Assembly (NCBI GenBank): GCA_048270225.1
Contig: JBLWTG010000005.1
Coordinates: forward strand, 62,001-126,000
DNA length: 64,000 nucleotides
Direction of reading: 5' to 3'
Source: Allopusillimonas sp048270225
GTDB lineage: Bacteria > Pseudomonadota > Gammaproteobacteria > Burkholderiales > Burkholderiaceae_B
Positions 1 to 7,819 of this stretch are shown piece by piece; positions within the stretch are counted from its first letter, which is position 1, and each line of letters starts with the position of its first letter. A model generated the notes under the pieces. That model did no database searches and had not been told where the DNA came from. It worked only from the letters and a program-made list of their open reading frames with translations. The translations under genes and the position numbers were made by a program.

Positions 1-913
1 ACTGATAGATCGCGCGCTGGTGATCATCAACGCGGATGCGCGCGCGGCTGACACACAGGCAGATGAGGGGGCTGGCCGGGTTAAGGCTGATACGCCGCCC
101 GGACAGGACGACACACCAGGCGCTGGCGAGGCCTCAGCAGCGTCTGAGGGCGACGTGCTGCGTTTCGATGACAACGCGCGGGCGCAGCTGGCGCGCTGGG
201 CCGATGGCGATGCGCGCCGCCTGATCAACGCGACCGAGGTCGTTGCCGAATCAGCGCTGGGGGCGGGCCGCACGCTGGTCGACAGCGAATGGCTGGAAAC
301 CTCGCTCTCCCAGAATCTGCGCCGTTTCGACAAGGGTGGCGATGCGTTCTACGATCAGATCAGCGCGCTGCACAAGGCGGTGCGAGGATCTGATCCCGAT
401 GCATCGCTGTACTGGTTTGCGCGCATGCTCGATGGCGGCGCTGATCCGCGTTATCTTGCCCGCCGCATTGTGCGCATGGCGATCGAGGATATCGGCCTGG
501 CCGACCCGCGCGCCACGGAGCTTGCCCTGAACGGCGCCGACATCTACGAGCGTCTGGGTTCGCCCGAAGGCGAGCTGGCGCTGGCCCAGGCGGTGGTCTA
601 TATGGCCTGTGCGGCCAAATCCAATGCCGTGTACAAGGCTTACAAGCTCGCGCGCCGTTATGCCGAAGAGCATGGCAGTGCACCGGTGCCCATGCGTTTG
701 CGCAATGCGCCAACCAAGCTGATGAAAGCGCTGGGCCACGGCCAGGCATATCGCTATGCGCACGACGAACCGCATGGTTATGCGGCGGACGAGGATTATT
801 TTCCAGATGGACTGCGTGCCAGTTTCTATCAGCCTACCGATCGTGGGCTTGAGGGTAAAATCTCCGAGAAACTGGCTTTCCTGCGTTCGCTGGACAAGCA
901 GCATCGATCTTAG
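1..913 (+). CDS. rarA: Replication-associated recombination protein A (RarA/MgsA), C-terminal part, cut by window edge
   Basis: The reading frame is open to the left edge, so the gene starts outside the window and about 303 C-terminal residues are visible. The Walker motifs of this AAA+ ATPase are not in view. What is seen is the end of the ATPase region (a GDARRLIN stretch near the middle) followed by the MgsA/RarA C-terminal domain, with the family signatures ALHKAVRGSDPDA and ARMLDGGADP. The family acts at stalled replication forks and on single-stranded DNA gaps. A perfect hairpin with a T-rich tail lies 13 bases after the stop, so transcription probably ends before serS. The linker around visible residues 8-55 is low-complexity and Ala/Gly/Asp-rich. 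Confidence 0.93.
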   Translation, partial: LIDRALVIINADARAADTQADEGAGRVKADTPPGQDDTPGAGEASAASEGDVLRFDDNARAQLARWADGDARRLINATEVVAESALGAGRTLVDSEWLETSLSQNLRRFDKGGDAFYDQISALHKAVRGSDPDASLYWFARMLDGGADPRYLARRIVRMAIEDIGLADPRATELALNGADIYERLGSPEGELALAQAVVYMACAAKSNAVYKAYKLARRYAEEHGSAPVPMRLRNAPTKLMKALGHGQAYRYAHDEPHGYAADEDYFPDGLRASFYQPTDRGLEGKISEKLAFLRSLDKQHRS

Positions 914-926
914 AACAGCTTCCGCC

Positions 927-959
927 AGCCGGCGTGCGCGCCGGCTTTTCTCCTTTTTC
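927..959 (+). terminator. Intrinsic terminator after rarA
   Basis: Perfect 8-bp arms (927-934 and 939-946) close a TGCG loop and are followed by a T-rich tail to 959. The hairpin lies between the rarA stop and the serS start at 976. This argues against an upstream start for serS. Confidence 0.8.
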
Positions 960-975
960 CTTTGTCTGGTTAATT

Positions 976-2322
976 ATGTTAGACCCAAATCAGTTGCGCA
1001 AAGAGCTGCCCGTTGTCACCAAGGCGCTGGCGGTTCGTGGCATCGAATTCGACACCGAGCGTTTCAACCAACTCGAAGCCCGGCGCAAGTCCGTCCAGAT
1101 CGAAACTGAAGCCTTGCAGGCGCGCCGCAATGCGGTGTCCAAGCTGATCGGCCAACTCAAGTCCCGCGGCGAGGATGCCAGCAACGAGATGGCGGAGTCC
1201 CAACGAATTCCCGCGCGTCTCAAGGAACTGGAGCAGGACCTGGCCGAGGTTCAGGGCGAGCTGAACGCATGGCTGATGACTCTGCCCAACCTGCCGCATG
1301 CCAGTGTGCCAGAGGGCAAGGACAGCGATGACAACGTCGAGCAGCGTCGCTGGCTGCCGCCGGGTATGTCGGTGGACGAACAGGGTTGCCCCAGCCCCTT
1401 CGTCTTCGAGCCGCGCGACCACGTCGCCCTGGGTGAGCCCCTGGGCCTGGATTTCGACACGGCGCGCAAGCTGTCCGGTGCGCGGTTCATGATGCTGCGG
1501 GGCCAGATCGCCAGATTGCATCGTGCTCTGGCGCAGTTCATGCTGGACCTGCAGACAGGCGAGCATGGCTACGAAGAGTGCTACACCCCATACATCGTCA
1601 ACAGCTCCACGCTGTTCGGCACAGGTCAGCTGCCCAAATTCAAGGACGACATGTTCTGGGTGACCAAGGGCGGCCAGGGCAGCACCGCTGGCGAGGACGA
1701 CGAGGCCGGCGCAGAAGATCTGTACCTGATTTCCACGGCTGAAATCACGCTGACCGGCTCGGTGCGCGATACCATCGTTCCGCTGCAGGACCTGCCGCTC
1801 CGGCTGACGGCGCATACGCCTTGTTTCCGCTCCGAAGCGGGCAGCGGCGGGCGCGATATGCGCGGCATGATACGCCAGCATCAGTTCGACAAGGTAGAGA
1901 TGGTGCAGGTTGTGCACCCGGACAAATCCTATGAAGCGCTTGAGGAAATGCTGGGCCATGCCGAAGCCGTGCTGCAGCGCCTGGGGCTGCCTTATCGCAT
2001 TGTTTTGCTGTGCGGCGGCGATATGGGTTTTGGCGCAAGCAAGACATACGACCTCGAGGTCTGGCTGCCAGCCCAGCAGACGTATCGGGAGATTTCCTCA
2101 GTGTCCAACTGCGAAGCCTTCCAGGCGCGCCGCATGCAGGCGCGCTATCGTCCTGAAAAAGGCAAGCCCGAGTACCTGCATACCCTGAATGGATCGGGGC
2201 TGGCGGTGGGACGCACACTGGTGGCCGTGCTGGAAAATTACCAGCAGGAAGACGGCAGCATTGTCGTGCCGGAAGCGTTGCGCGCGTATATGGGCGGACT
2301 GGACATCCTGAAGGCGGAGTGA
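976..2322 (+). CDS. serS: Seryl-tRNA synthetase
   Basis: A 448-residue class II aminoacyl-tRNA synthetase that charges tRNA-Ser in the cytoplasm. The start at 976 gives the family N-terminus MLDPNQLRKEL. An in-frame start at 934 exists but would place the rarA terminator inside the gene, so it was rejected. An N-terminal coiled-coil arm (roughly residues 25-100) is followed by the catalytic domain. Motif 2 contains CFRSEAG with the RGMIRQHQF run after it, and motif 3 is the NGSGLAVGRTLVA segment near the C-terminus. Length fits the family. A tRNA-Ser gene lies only 2.3 kb away, but the two are not co-transcribed. The downstream SDR gene begins 4 bases after the stop, suggesting a shared transcript. 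Confidence 0.97.
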   Translation: MLDPNQLRKELPVVTKALAVRGIEFDTERFNQLEARRKSVQIETEALQARRNAVSKLIGQLKSRGEDASNEMAESQRIPARLKELEQDLAEVQGELNAWLMTLPNLPHASVPEGKDSDDNVEQRRWLPPGMSVDEQGCPSPFVFEPRDHVALGEPLGLDFDTARKLSGARFMMLRGQIARLHRALAQFMLDLQTGEHGYEECYTPYIVNSSTLFGTGQLPKFKDDMFWVTKGGQGSTAGEDDEAGAEDLYLISTAEITLTGSVRDTIVPLQDLPLRLTAHTPCFRSEAGSGGRDMRGMIRQHQFDKVEMVQVVHPDKSYEALEEMLGHAEAVLQRLGLPYRIVLLCGGDMGFGASKTYDLEVWLPAQQTYREISSVSNCEAFQARRMQARYRPEKGKPEYLHTLNGSGLAVGRTLVAVLENYQQEDGSIVVPEALRAYMGGLDILKAE

Positions 2323-2326
2323 GCAC

Positions 2327-3115
2327 ATGGATCTGGAACTCGATGGCAAAGTGGTGCTTGTCACCGGCGGCAGCAAAGGGATAGGCCTGGCCTGTGCGCA
2401 GGCTTTTGCAGGCGAGGGCGCACGGGTTGCCATTGTTTCGCGCAACGAGGAAAACCTGGCCTCGGCCAGGGCGGCGCTGGCCGAGGCCGGACACATTGTC
2501 TATACGCATGCCGCGGATCTTTGCGATGCCGATGCTGCGCAGGCCATGGTCCAGGACATCGAGCAACAGCTCGGCCCTGTCGATGTGCTGGTCAATTCCG
2601 CTGGCGCCGCCAAGCGTTACGCGCCTTCTGCCCTGACCGCACAGGCCTGGCGCGATGCCATGGACGCCAAGTACTTCACTTATATCAACGCCATGGATGC
2701 CGTGCTCAAGGGCATGGTGGCGCGTAGCAAGGGTTCTGTCGTCAACATCATCGGGTCTGGCGGCCGTGTCGCCAGTCCTGTGCATTTGCCGGGTGGTGCG
2801 GCCAACGCGGCATTGATGCTTGCTTCGGCGGGGCTGGCCCATGCCTGGGGCGCGCACGGCATACGCGTCAATGCCATCAACCCTGGTCCCACCTTGACCA
2901 GCCGCCTGCAGGGCAGGCTGGAAGCCGAAGCCGAGCGTGCTGGAGAAAGCCTGGAGGCGAGGCGCAAAATCATGGAAGACCGCATTCCGCTCGGACGGCT
3001 GGCGCGCCCGGAGGAGATTGCGGATGCGGCGCTGTACCTGGCGTCGGCACGCGCCAGCTATGTGACCGGCGCCCTGTTGACCATGGATGGCGGCGTACAC
3101 CCCATGGGCAGCTGA
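2327..3115 (+). CDS. SDR-family oxidoreductase downstream of serS
   Basis: A 262-residue classical short-chain dehydrogenase/reductase. The N-terminal Rossmann motif is TGGSKGIG near residue 14 and the NSAG motif is near residue 90. The C-terminal half has the usual NAINPG and VTGALLTMDGG segments. In place of a clear YxxxK active site, the region after the catalytic-Ser strand (IIGSGGR) reads HLPGGAANAALM. The canonical Tyr and Lys therefore seem to be missing, and the enzyme may be atypical. It starts 4 bases after serS and is probably co-transcribed with it. The substrate is unknown. A GC-rich hairpin without a T-tract (3120-3143) follows. Confidence 0.85.
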   Translation: MDLELDGKVVLVTGGSKGIGLACAQAFAGEGARVAIVSRNEENLASARAALAEAGHIVYTHAADLCDADAAQAMVQDIEQQLGPVDVLVNSAGAAKRYAPSALTAQAWRDAMDAKYFTYINAMDAVLKGMVARSKGSVVNIIGSGGRVASPVHLPGGAANAALMLASAGLAHAWGAHGIRVNAINPGPTLTSRLQGRLEAEAERAGESLEARRKIMEDRIPLGRLARPEEIADAALYLASARASYVTGALLTMDGGVHPMGS

Positions 3116-3189
3116 TTCGCCGCCCCTGTTTCCGTGGGGGCGGACGGGCCGGGCTACGTGCTCAGCCCAGCGAGCTGCGATTCATGTTC

Positions 3190-3660
3190 TTAGCGCGCGT
3201 GGCGCGCCAGAAATCCCGATAAACGATGGCGTTTGTGCTGCCGGATGCCTGAGGCGGCGTAAGTCGGGCGGCTCACCGGCAGGTGGGGGCGGCCCGTATG
3301 CGTGCCGCTGTCCGGGCCATGATGGCCAAGCGTTGCCGGGTCGGCTTCAGGCGTGCGCGGGGCGCTTTCTTCGGGGTCCTGGACGGTGGGTGAGGTCAGG
3401 TTCAGAACAGTGAACAGAATGGCGACCCAGAAGAGCAGCGACAGTGTCACCGAGAGCATGCCGCCAAGGCTGCTGTAACCAGCCGCTGGCGAGGCATGTA
3501 TGCCCAGCAGTGTGGAGACGTAGGGCAGGTGGCCCAGTCCTTCGACCAGCAGATTGCCAGGCAGGCGGTAGATGAATCTGACGATTTCCCAGATTTCCCA
3601 CAGGCTGTAAGACCCATCGCCGTTTATGTCTGCGACCAGATGCAGTGATTGAATATTCAT
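3190..3660 (-). CDS. Small predicted membrane protein with one EF-hand calcium-binding loop
   Basis: About 156 residues from the ATG at 3660; a longer in-frame start at 3720 would add 20 residues with no family support. Residues 11-22 read DINGDGSYSLWE, which fits the 12-residue EF-hand loop at positions 1, 3, 5, 6, 9 and 12. One hydrophobic segment follows (roughly residues 67-88). The remaining 65 residues are Pro/Thr/His-rich and then basic and look disordered. I do not recognise the family. A well-formed sigma-70 promoter on the same strand (3765-3793) supports expression. Calcium binding is inferred from the motif only, and a single EF hand usually needs a partner, for instance by dimerisation. 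Confidence 0.6.
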   Translation of the reverse strand: MNIQSLHLVADINGDGSYSLWEIWEIVRFIYRLPGNLLVEGLGHLPYVSTLLGIHASPAAGYSSLGGMLSVTLSLLFWVAILFTVLNLTSPTVQDPEESAPRTPEADPATLGHHGPDSGTHTGRPHLPVSRPTYAASGIRQHKRHRLSGFLARHAR

Positions 3661-3764
3661 GGCGGCTCCTTTAGAAAGCCGGCCTGGGCTCCAGGTGCTG
3701 TCATGCCTAGGCCGGACCACAATCGGGGCTTATCCCCAAAGCAATGCACCTGACATCTGCTATC

Positions 3765-3793
3765 ACTATATATCCATGGGGCAGATGTGGCAA
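3765..3793 (-). promoter_or_regulatory. Sigma-70 type promoter for the EF-hand gene
   Basis: Reading the minus strand, TTGCCA (3793-3788) and TATAGT (3770-3765) are separated by exactly 17 bases, each matching the consensus at five of six positions. The expected start point is near 3758, giving a leader of roughly 100 bases before the ATG at 3660. A small GGGGC/GCCCC-type hairpin falls in that leader (3725-3738). Confidence 0.6.
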
Positions 3794-3851
3794 TCCATAT
3801 GCTTTTTGGCCGGCGCGGGTGCGGCGGCGGCGCTATCCGCAGGATAGTTGG

Positions 3852-4163
3852 CTAGGCTGTTTTTTTGCTCTTGTTTTTCTCATTGGCAATGTATTCACGC
3901 AGGATGCGGCGAGTTTCATTATCCGCAAAGCGCTTTAATACTTGCCTCATCATGGGTTGATATGACAGTCCGTGGTGCTTGGCTATCATTTTGAAGTCGT
4001 TAATCAGGCTCTCTTCGAGACGGATTGATATCGGGCGCATCGCAAGGTGGTCGTTGACGAGTGCCTCCAAATCTTCTTCATCTACTGTTACGTAAGCCTC
4101 ATCGGCTCCTAGCGCTTTTGTGTCCCAGTTGTCCAAAGTGCTTTCAATCTTGATCGTGGTCAT
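3852..4163 (-). CDS. Antitoxin of a type II toxin-antitoxin pair (BrnA/CopG-like)
   Basis: A 103-residue protein encoded second in a two-gene unit; its ATG overlaps the toxin stop by four bases (4160-4163). The N-terminal half is acidic (VDEEDLEALVNDH) and probably wraps the toxin. The C-terminal half (SIRLEESLINDF through MRQVLKRF, about residues 46-80) resembles the ribbon-helix-helix DNA-binding region of BrnA/CopG antitoxins. Toxin-first order is typical of BrnT-BrnA systems. The coding sequence is clearly more AT-rich than its neighbours, which suggests acquisition by transfer. By analogy it should repress its own operon, probably through the inverted repeat at 4453-4494. Confidence 0.75.
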   Translation of the reverse strand: MTTIKIESTLDNWDTKALGADEAYVTVDEEDLEALVNDHLAMRPISIRLEESLINDFKMIAKHHGLSYQPMMRQVLKRFADNETRRILREYIANEKNKSKKTA

Positions 4164-4453
4164 GGCCTTTCTCCAAATTTTTTGTATATACGAATTTCTT
4201 CGAGATTAGGCGTGTATGCCGTCTTTATGTCCAGGTGATCCTGGTATGGAATGAAGCAGATCTTTAATTTCAATCCACCATCGGTCTCTGAGATAAACCA
4301 GCGCGTAAGTGGATTGGTTAGGTTGTTTTCCCTTGTGTCTATGAGAAATGAGCCTGCCCGATTGGCAAAGCATTGCGCGATATCAGTCTCGGTAACTGGA
4401 GGGTTCTTACCTGATAGCTTCGTTCTGACCGCTGTTGATATGGATAATCTCAT
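4160..4453 (-). CDS. Putative toxin of a type II toxin-antitoxin pair
   Basis: A 97-residue protein of a family often labelled ADP-ribosyl-(dinitrogen reductase) hydrolase in databases, a name not supported by any visible hydrolase motif. The recognisable pattern is FIDTRE-like (FLIDTREN), then TRWFISET, KICFIP, and the C-terminal EEIRIYKKFG. Together with the downstream RHH-type gene it forms a toxin-first module with a four-base overlap, as in BrnT-BrnA. A BrnT-like fold and RNase activity are inferences only. The ATG at 4453 lies inside an inverted repeat, so translation and repression may be coupled. No clear Shine-Dalgarno sequence precedes it. Base composition is AT-rich compared with the flanks. 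Confidence 0.7.
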   Translation of the reverse strand: MRLSISTAVRTKLSGKNPPVTETDIAQCFANRAGSFLIDTRENNLTNPLTRWFISETDGGLKLKICFIPYQDHLDIKTAYTPNLEEIRIYKKFGERP

Positions 4454-4494
4454 ATATACAGATCAATCTTAATGATCGTCTGTTATTGTATATA
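4453..4494 (-). promoter_or_regulatory. Nested inverted repeat, probable operator of the toxin-antitoxin operon
   Basis: Outer arms TATATACA (4453-4460) and TGTATATA (4487-4494) enclose inner arms GATCA (4461-4465) and TGATC (4473-4477), with the inner loop at 4466-4472. The site begins at the toxin start codon and is AT-rich, as expected for an autoregulatory RHH antitoxin operator. Confidence 0.5.
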
Positions 4495-4593
4495 CGTTAA
4501 TGCCAAAGTCAAGTGGCCTTGGGGCGTGACCGAAACAGCGCTCTCGATGGAGGGCTACGATATTGATCCGTCAAATGTTCCCCCGGCACGCAT

Positions 4594-4620
4594 AAAAAAG
4601 CCGCCCGATCAGGCGGCTTA
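4594..4620 (-). terminator. Intrinsic terminator after tRNA-Ser
   Basis: On the minus strand AGCCGCC pairs with GGCGGCT around a short loop, followed by a run of six T. It lies about 30 bases past the CCA end of the tRNA and ends that transcript before the toxin-antitoxin module. Confidence 0.8.
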
Positions 4621-4648
4621 AATTGTGCTGTAAGCGTTTTGAAATCAT

Positions 4649-4738
4649 TGGCGGACAGGGTGAGATTCGAACTCACGGTACGCCTAAACGTACACCGGAT
4701 TTCGAGTCCGGCGCATTCGACCACTCTGCCACCTGTCC
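4649..4738 (-). tRNA. tRNA-Ser (anticodon CGA)
   Basis: The minus strand folds as a class II tRNA with acceptor stem GGACAGG/CCTGTCC, anticodon loop CTCGAAA (anticodon CGA, complement at 4702-4704), a long variable arm (GTACGTTTAGGCGTAC) and T-loop TTCGAAT. The 3' CCA is encoded (4649-4651). Length is 90 bases including CCA. It reads the serine codon UCG. It has its own promoter (4833-4861) and terminator (4594-4620). The AT-rich toxin-antitoxin module lies just downstream, but no direct repeat of the tRNA 3' end was seen at the far side. Confidence 0.96.
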
Positions 4739-4832
4739 TGTGCATAAACCCGTACTTCGGGATGATGCCTCCGCCTGATCGTTCGGGCGCGCTTTGGGTC
4801 GAAGCAAAGAACGCCAATCAGGCAAGTCGGGT

Positions 4833-4861
4833 ATTCTAGCAGGGTTTAAAAGAAAAGTCAT
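4833..4861 (-). promoter_or_regulatory. Sigma-70 promoter for tRNA-Ser
   Basis: On the minus strand ATGACT (4861-4856) and TAGAAT (4838-4833) are spaced by 17 bases. They lie between the end of the polysaccharide operon (4882) and the tRNA (4738), giving a leader of about 90 bases to be processed away. Confidence 0.5.
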
Positions 4862-4881
4862 AATGGCCCCGCCGTCCTGGA

Positions 4882-6996
4882 CTAGGTGCCGAACTGGGCC
4901 AGCCCGGGTTCTTGGGAAGCGGCCTGGGCAGAGGGGCCAGGCTGTCTGTTGGCGGGCTGTTGTTGCATCATCAGCCAGTCAGCCAGGTCATCGTCGGGGC
5001 AATATCCGTCTACCAGGTTCAGGAATAGCTGGCGTATGGCCTGATAGTCGTCCTGCCTGACCGCCTTGTCGAGGCAGGCCAGGGACGACTTGAGCGACTC
5101 CCATTCGACATGGCGTTCATCGGCGCGTTTGATCTTGGGGTGTCGCGTGGGTGTGACATGCTCGCCGATGAGCAGTTCTTCGTACAGTTTTTCCCCCGGT
5201 CTCAGACCGGTAAACCGGATGGCGATGTCGCCGCCGGGATTATTGGCGCAATGTACGCTCAGGCCGGACAGCTTCACCATGTTGACGGCAAGGTCCAGTA
5301 TTTTGACCGGCTCTCCCATGTCGAGCACGAAGACGTCTCCGCCGGTGCCCATTGAGCCAGCCTGGATCACAAGCTGCGAGGCTTCGGGGATGGTCATGAA
5401 ATAGCGGGTGATGTCGGGATGGGTAACGGTAACGGGTCCGCCGTTGCGGATTTGCTCGCGAAAGAGTGGAATGACCGACCCTGATGAGTCAAGCACATTG
5501 CCAAAGCGCACCATGGTGAAACGGGTGGGGTTGCGGGTGTTCATCCCCCGTCTATCCCCATACAGCGTGGGAGCTGCTTCCCGGGCCAGAGCCTGCAGTA
5601 TCAGCTCAGCCAGTCGCTTGGTGCTGCCCATGGCACTGGTGGGGCGCACCGCCTTGTCCGTCGAGATCAGCACAAAGCTGCCGACGCCGGCCCGCATGGC
5701 CGCCTGCGCTGAGCAAAGCGTGCCAAAGACATTGTTGATGATGCCTTCGCTGATATTGCGTTCGACCATGGGCACATGTTTGTAGGCGGCCGCGTGGTAG
5801 ACGGTGTCGACCTTGCAGGCGGCCATGAGTTCGAACAGTCTGTCTTCGTTCCGGACTGAACCCAGGACAGGCAGCAACTCGATATCCAGTCTGTGCTCGC
5901 GCAGATGGGATTCGAGATTTTTCTGGATGCTGTAAAGATTGAACTCGCACTGTTCGACGAGTACCATTTTGCGAGGCCGGCTGCCCGCGATCTGCCGGCA
6001 GAGCTCTGCGCCGATGGATCCCCCCGCACCGGTCACCAGTACAACTTTGTCCAGGATGCAGCGTTCCAGCAGTTCCGCATGGGGCTGGACAGGCGCGCGG
6101 CCAAGCAGATCGGAGATATCGACTTCTCTAAGGTCCTGTACGGTGACGCGCCCGCTGGCGACATCCATGAACCCTGGTATGGTCCTGACGCGGAGGTCGT
6201 GGCGGCTCAGCGTCCTGATGATGTCGGCACGCCTGTTGCGCGAGGCGGAGGGAAGGGCGAGCAGTACTTCCTGGACATGCTTGCGCGTGATCAGGCGCTC
6301 GATGCCGGACGGATTGTGAACCGGCAGGCCGGCAATGACCCGGCCTGTGAGCTCGGGGTTGTCATCGATGAAGGCGACCGGATGTCGTTCGCGCCCCTGG
6401 CGCAGTGCAGTGAGCAACTGATTGCCCGCTGCGCCCGCGCCATAGATGACGACATGCATGCGCCGGCGGCGTCGTGGACCCTGAGCCGGTGTACGTTCCG
6501 CACTGGCCATGCCTGACCCGAAGAAATACTGCCGCATGATCAGCCTTAGCCCGGCAACGAAGAATAGCGCGAGCATGGCGTAGATAATATAGATGGAGCG
6601 CGGCATGAGCGCGGCTGGCGCAGGGCCGACAAGCATGCAGAAGGCCAGCAGCGCGGTTGAAATGGCAATCGCCATTGCTGTGATGGCCGCCGCCTGTAGT
6701 CCGGCATAGCGCGTGACGGTTTTGTAGAGGCCGCATTGGTAGAACGTAGGCAGGCCGATGAGCAGGGCCAGGATAAACAGCGGGGCATGGTCGCCGAGCG
6801 GATCAATCTGCGCAGTGTTGTCCAGCCTCAGATAAAACGACAGCCATAATGCGGCCCAGATTAGGACCGCATCCGCCATGAGCTGAAGCAATCGCTTCCT
6901 GCCTCTGGGCCAGGCCAGCAGGCGTTCACGCAGTCGCCTGCCTTGTTGAGCGGGGCGCATGCCCGCCGGTTCTTGCGTGGAGACCGCATTGTTCAT
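4882..6996 (-). CDS. Membrane-bound nucleotide-sugar 4,6-dehydratase/epimerase (WbpM/CapD/PglF family)
   Basis: A 704-residue protein with four N-terminal membrane segments (about 37-56, 72-92, 103-122, 134-153). A first Rossmann-like domain follows (GAGAAGNQ at 186-193), then the catalytic SDR domain (GAGGSIGAE from 323). The family's active-site pattern is present: TDK (446-448) and Met456 with Lys460 in place of the usual Tyr-x3-Lys, as in WbpM and its relatives. These enzymes convert UDP-GlcNAc to the 4-keto-6-deoxy sugar that leads to QuiNAc, FucNAc or bacillosamine-type residues. It is the last gene of the long polysaccharide operon, 47 bases after the acetyltransferase gene. The exact product cannot be decided from sequence. 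Confidence 0.9.
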   Translation of the reverse strand: MNNAVSTQEPAGMRPAQQGRRLRERLLAWPRGRKRLLQLMADAVLIWAALWLSFYLRLDNTAQIDPLGDHAPLFILALLIGLPTFYQCGLYKTVTRYAGLQAAAITAMAIAISTALLAFCMLVGPAPAALMPRSIYIIYAMLALFFVAGLRLIMRQYFFGSGMASAERTPAQGPRRRRRMHVVIYGAGAAGNQLLTALRQGRERHPVAFIDDNPELTGRVIAGLPVHNPSGIERLITRKHVQEVLLALPSASRNRRADIIRTLSRHDLRVRTIPGFMDVASGRVTVQDLREVDISDLLGRAPVQPHAELLERCILDKVVLVTGAGGSIGAELCRQIAGSRPRKMVLVEQCEFNLYSIQKNLESHLREHRLDIELLPVLGSVRNEDRLFELMAACKVDTVYHAAAYKHVPMVERNISEGIINNVFGTLCSAQAAMRAGVGSFVLISTDKAVRPTSAMGSTKRLAELILQALAREAAPTLYGDRRGMNTRNPTRFTMVRFGNVLDSSGSVIPLFREQIRNGGPVTVTHPDITRYFMTIPEASQLVIQAGSMGTGGDVFVLDMGEPVKILDLAVNMVKLSGLSVHCANNPGGDIAIRFTGLRPGEKLYEELLIGEHVTPTRHPKIKRADERHVEWESLKSSLACLDKAVRQDDYQAIRQLFLNLVDGYCPDDDLADWLMMQQQPANRQPGPSAQAASQEPGLAQFGT

Positions 6997-7043
6997 ATCT
7001 TCCCTTTCCTTTCCGTCAATCGGCCTGACGGATGCATGGAGCG

Positions 7044-7775
7044 TTATCTGTACAGACGGGCCAGCACCGTCGGCAAGGCGGTGACGGTGGCGGCGCCATC
7101 CTTGATATGCCTGGCTGCGGGCGAGGGACGCATGGGCCTGGCCGGGTTGCCAACCACCGTCGTATGCGGGGGAACGCTTTTGGTGACGATGGCACCCATG
7201 CCGATCACGGCGCCTTCGCCGATGACGATGCGGCGTCCTTTCATGCTTTGCCTGATCACTGCGCCGGTGCCGATATAAACATGGTCTTCTATTACGACGC
7301 CCCCGTTGCAGCAGACTCGGGGCGCGAAGGTGACGAAGTCACCTATCTGGCAGTCATGCGCAACGTAGGAGTACATGTTTGCGTGAAAAAACCTGCCGAT
7401 GAGTGTGTTGGCCGTGACGAGCGAAAATGGGCTTAGGATTGCGCCGGCGGCGATGGTGCTGCTGGAAAGCGTGCTGCTGTTCGATGCCCTTACCGTGAAA
7501 GGCTGGGCTCCGCGCGCCATCAGTTTTTCCGCCAGCCGCTTTCGGCAATGGCTGTCGGCAATGGCGATATTGAAGTACTTCTCGGCGTCCAGCGCCAGAA
7601 AGCCGTCTGGCGTCAGGACATCGTGGCCATCGACTCGCGGATTGCTGTTGTCGTCGTCGACGAACACGAGCCGGTAGTCTTGATTGACATGTATCTGGCC
7701 CAGCATTTCTTCAGCGAGCGGCATGGTTTCCCGGCCGTGACCGCCGATGCCGACAATGGCATAGATATGCTTCAT
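7044..7775 (-). CDS. NeuD/PglD-like sugar N/O-acetyltransferase (left-handed beta-helix)
   Basis: A 243-residue protein. An N-terminal Rossmann-like sugar-nucleotide binding region begins IVGIGGHGRE. From about residue 105 it has hexapeptide repeats (SSTIAAGAILSP, LIGRFFHANMY, VIEDHVYIGTGAVI, VIGMGAIVTKSVP) ending in the usual VVGNPARP. His139 in YVAHDCQIGD matches the catalytic His region of PglD/NeuD enzymes, which transfer acetyl from acetyl-CoA to a UDP-4-amino-sugar or a sialic acid. Lying directly before the WbpM-like dehydratase, it may acetylate the amino-sugar made from that enzyme's product. The aminotransferase needed in between is not obvious, because the only one in the operon looks like WbpE. 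Confidence 0.85.
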   Translation of the reverse strand: MKHIYAIVGIGGHGRETMPLAEEMLGQIHVNQDYRLVFVDDDNSNPRVDGHDVLTPDGFLALDAEKYFNIAIADSHCRKRLAEKLMARGAQPFTVRASNSSTLSSSTIAAGAILSPFSLVTANTLIGRFFHANMYSYVAHDCQIGDFVTFAPRVCCNGGVVIEDHVYIGTGAVIRQSMKGRRIVIGEGAVIGMGAIVTKSVPPHTTVVGNPARPMRPSPAARHIKDGAATVTALPTVLARLYR

Positions 7776-7819
7776 GGTGGACTCCTTGATGGGTATGGTG
7801 ATGGCTGGTTCGCAGGGTT

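Noticed and set aside
1745..3100. 451-residue open frame on the minus strand
   Set aside because: It lies opposite serS and the SDR gene, whose families are certain. Its translation is Arg/Pro/Cys-rich with no domain, a typical high-GC shadow frame.
3840..4738. Genomic island inserted at tRNA-Ser with att repeats
   Set aside because: No integrase is present and no repeat of the tRNA 3' end was seen beyond the toxin-antitoxin genes. Only the low GC supports transfer.
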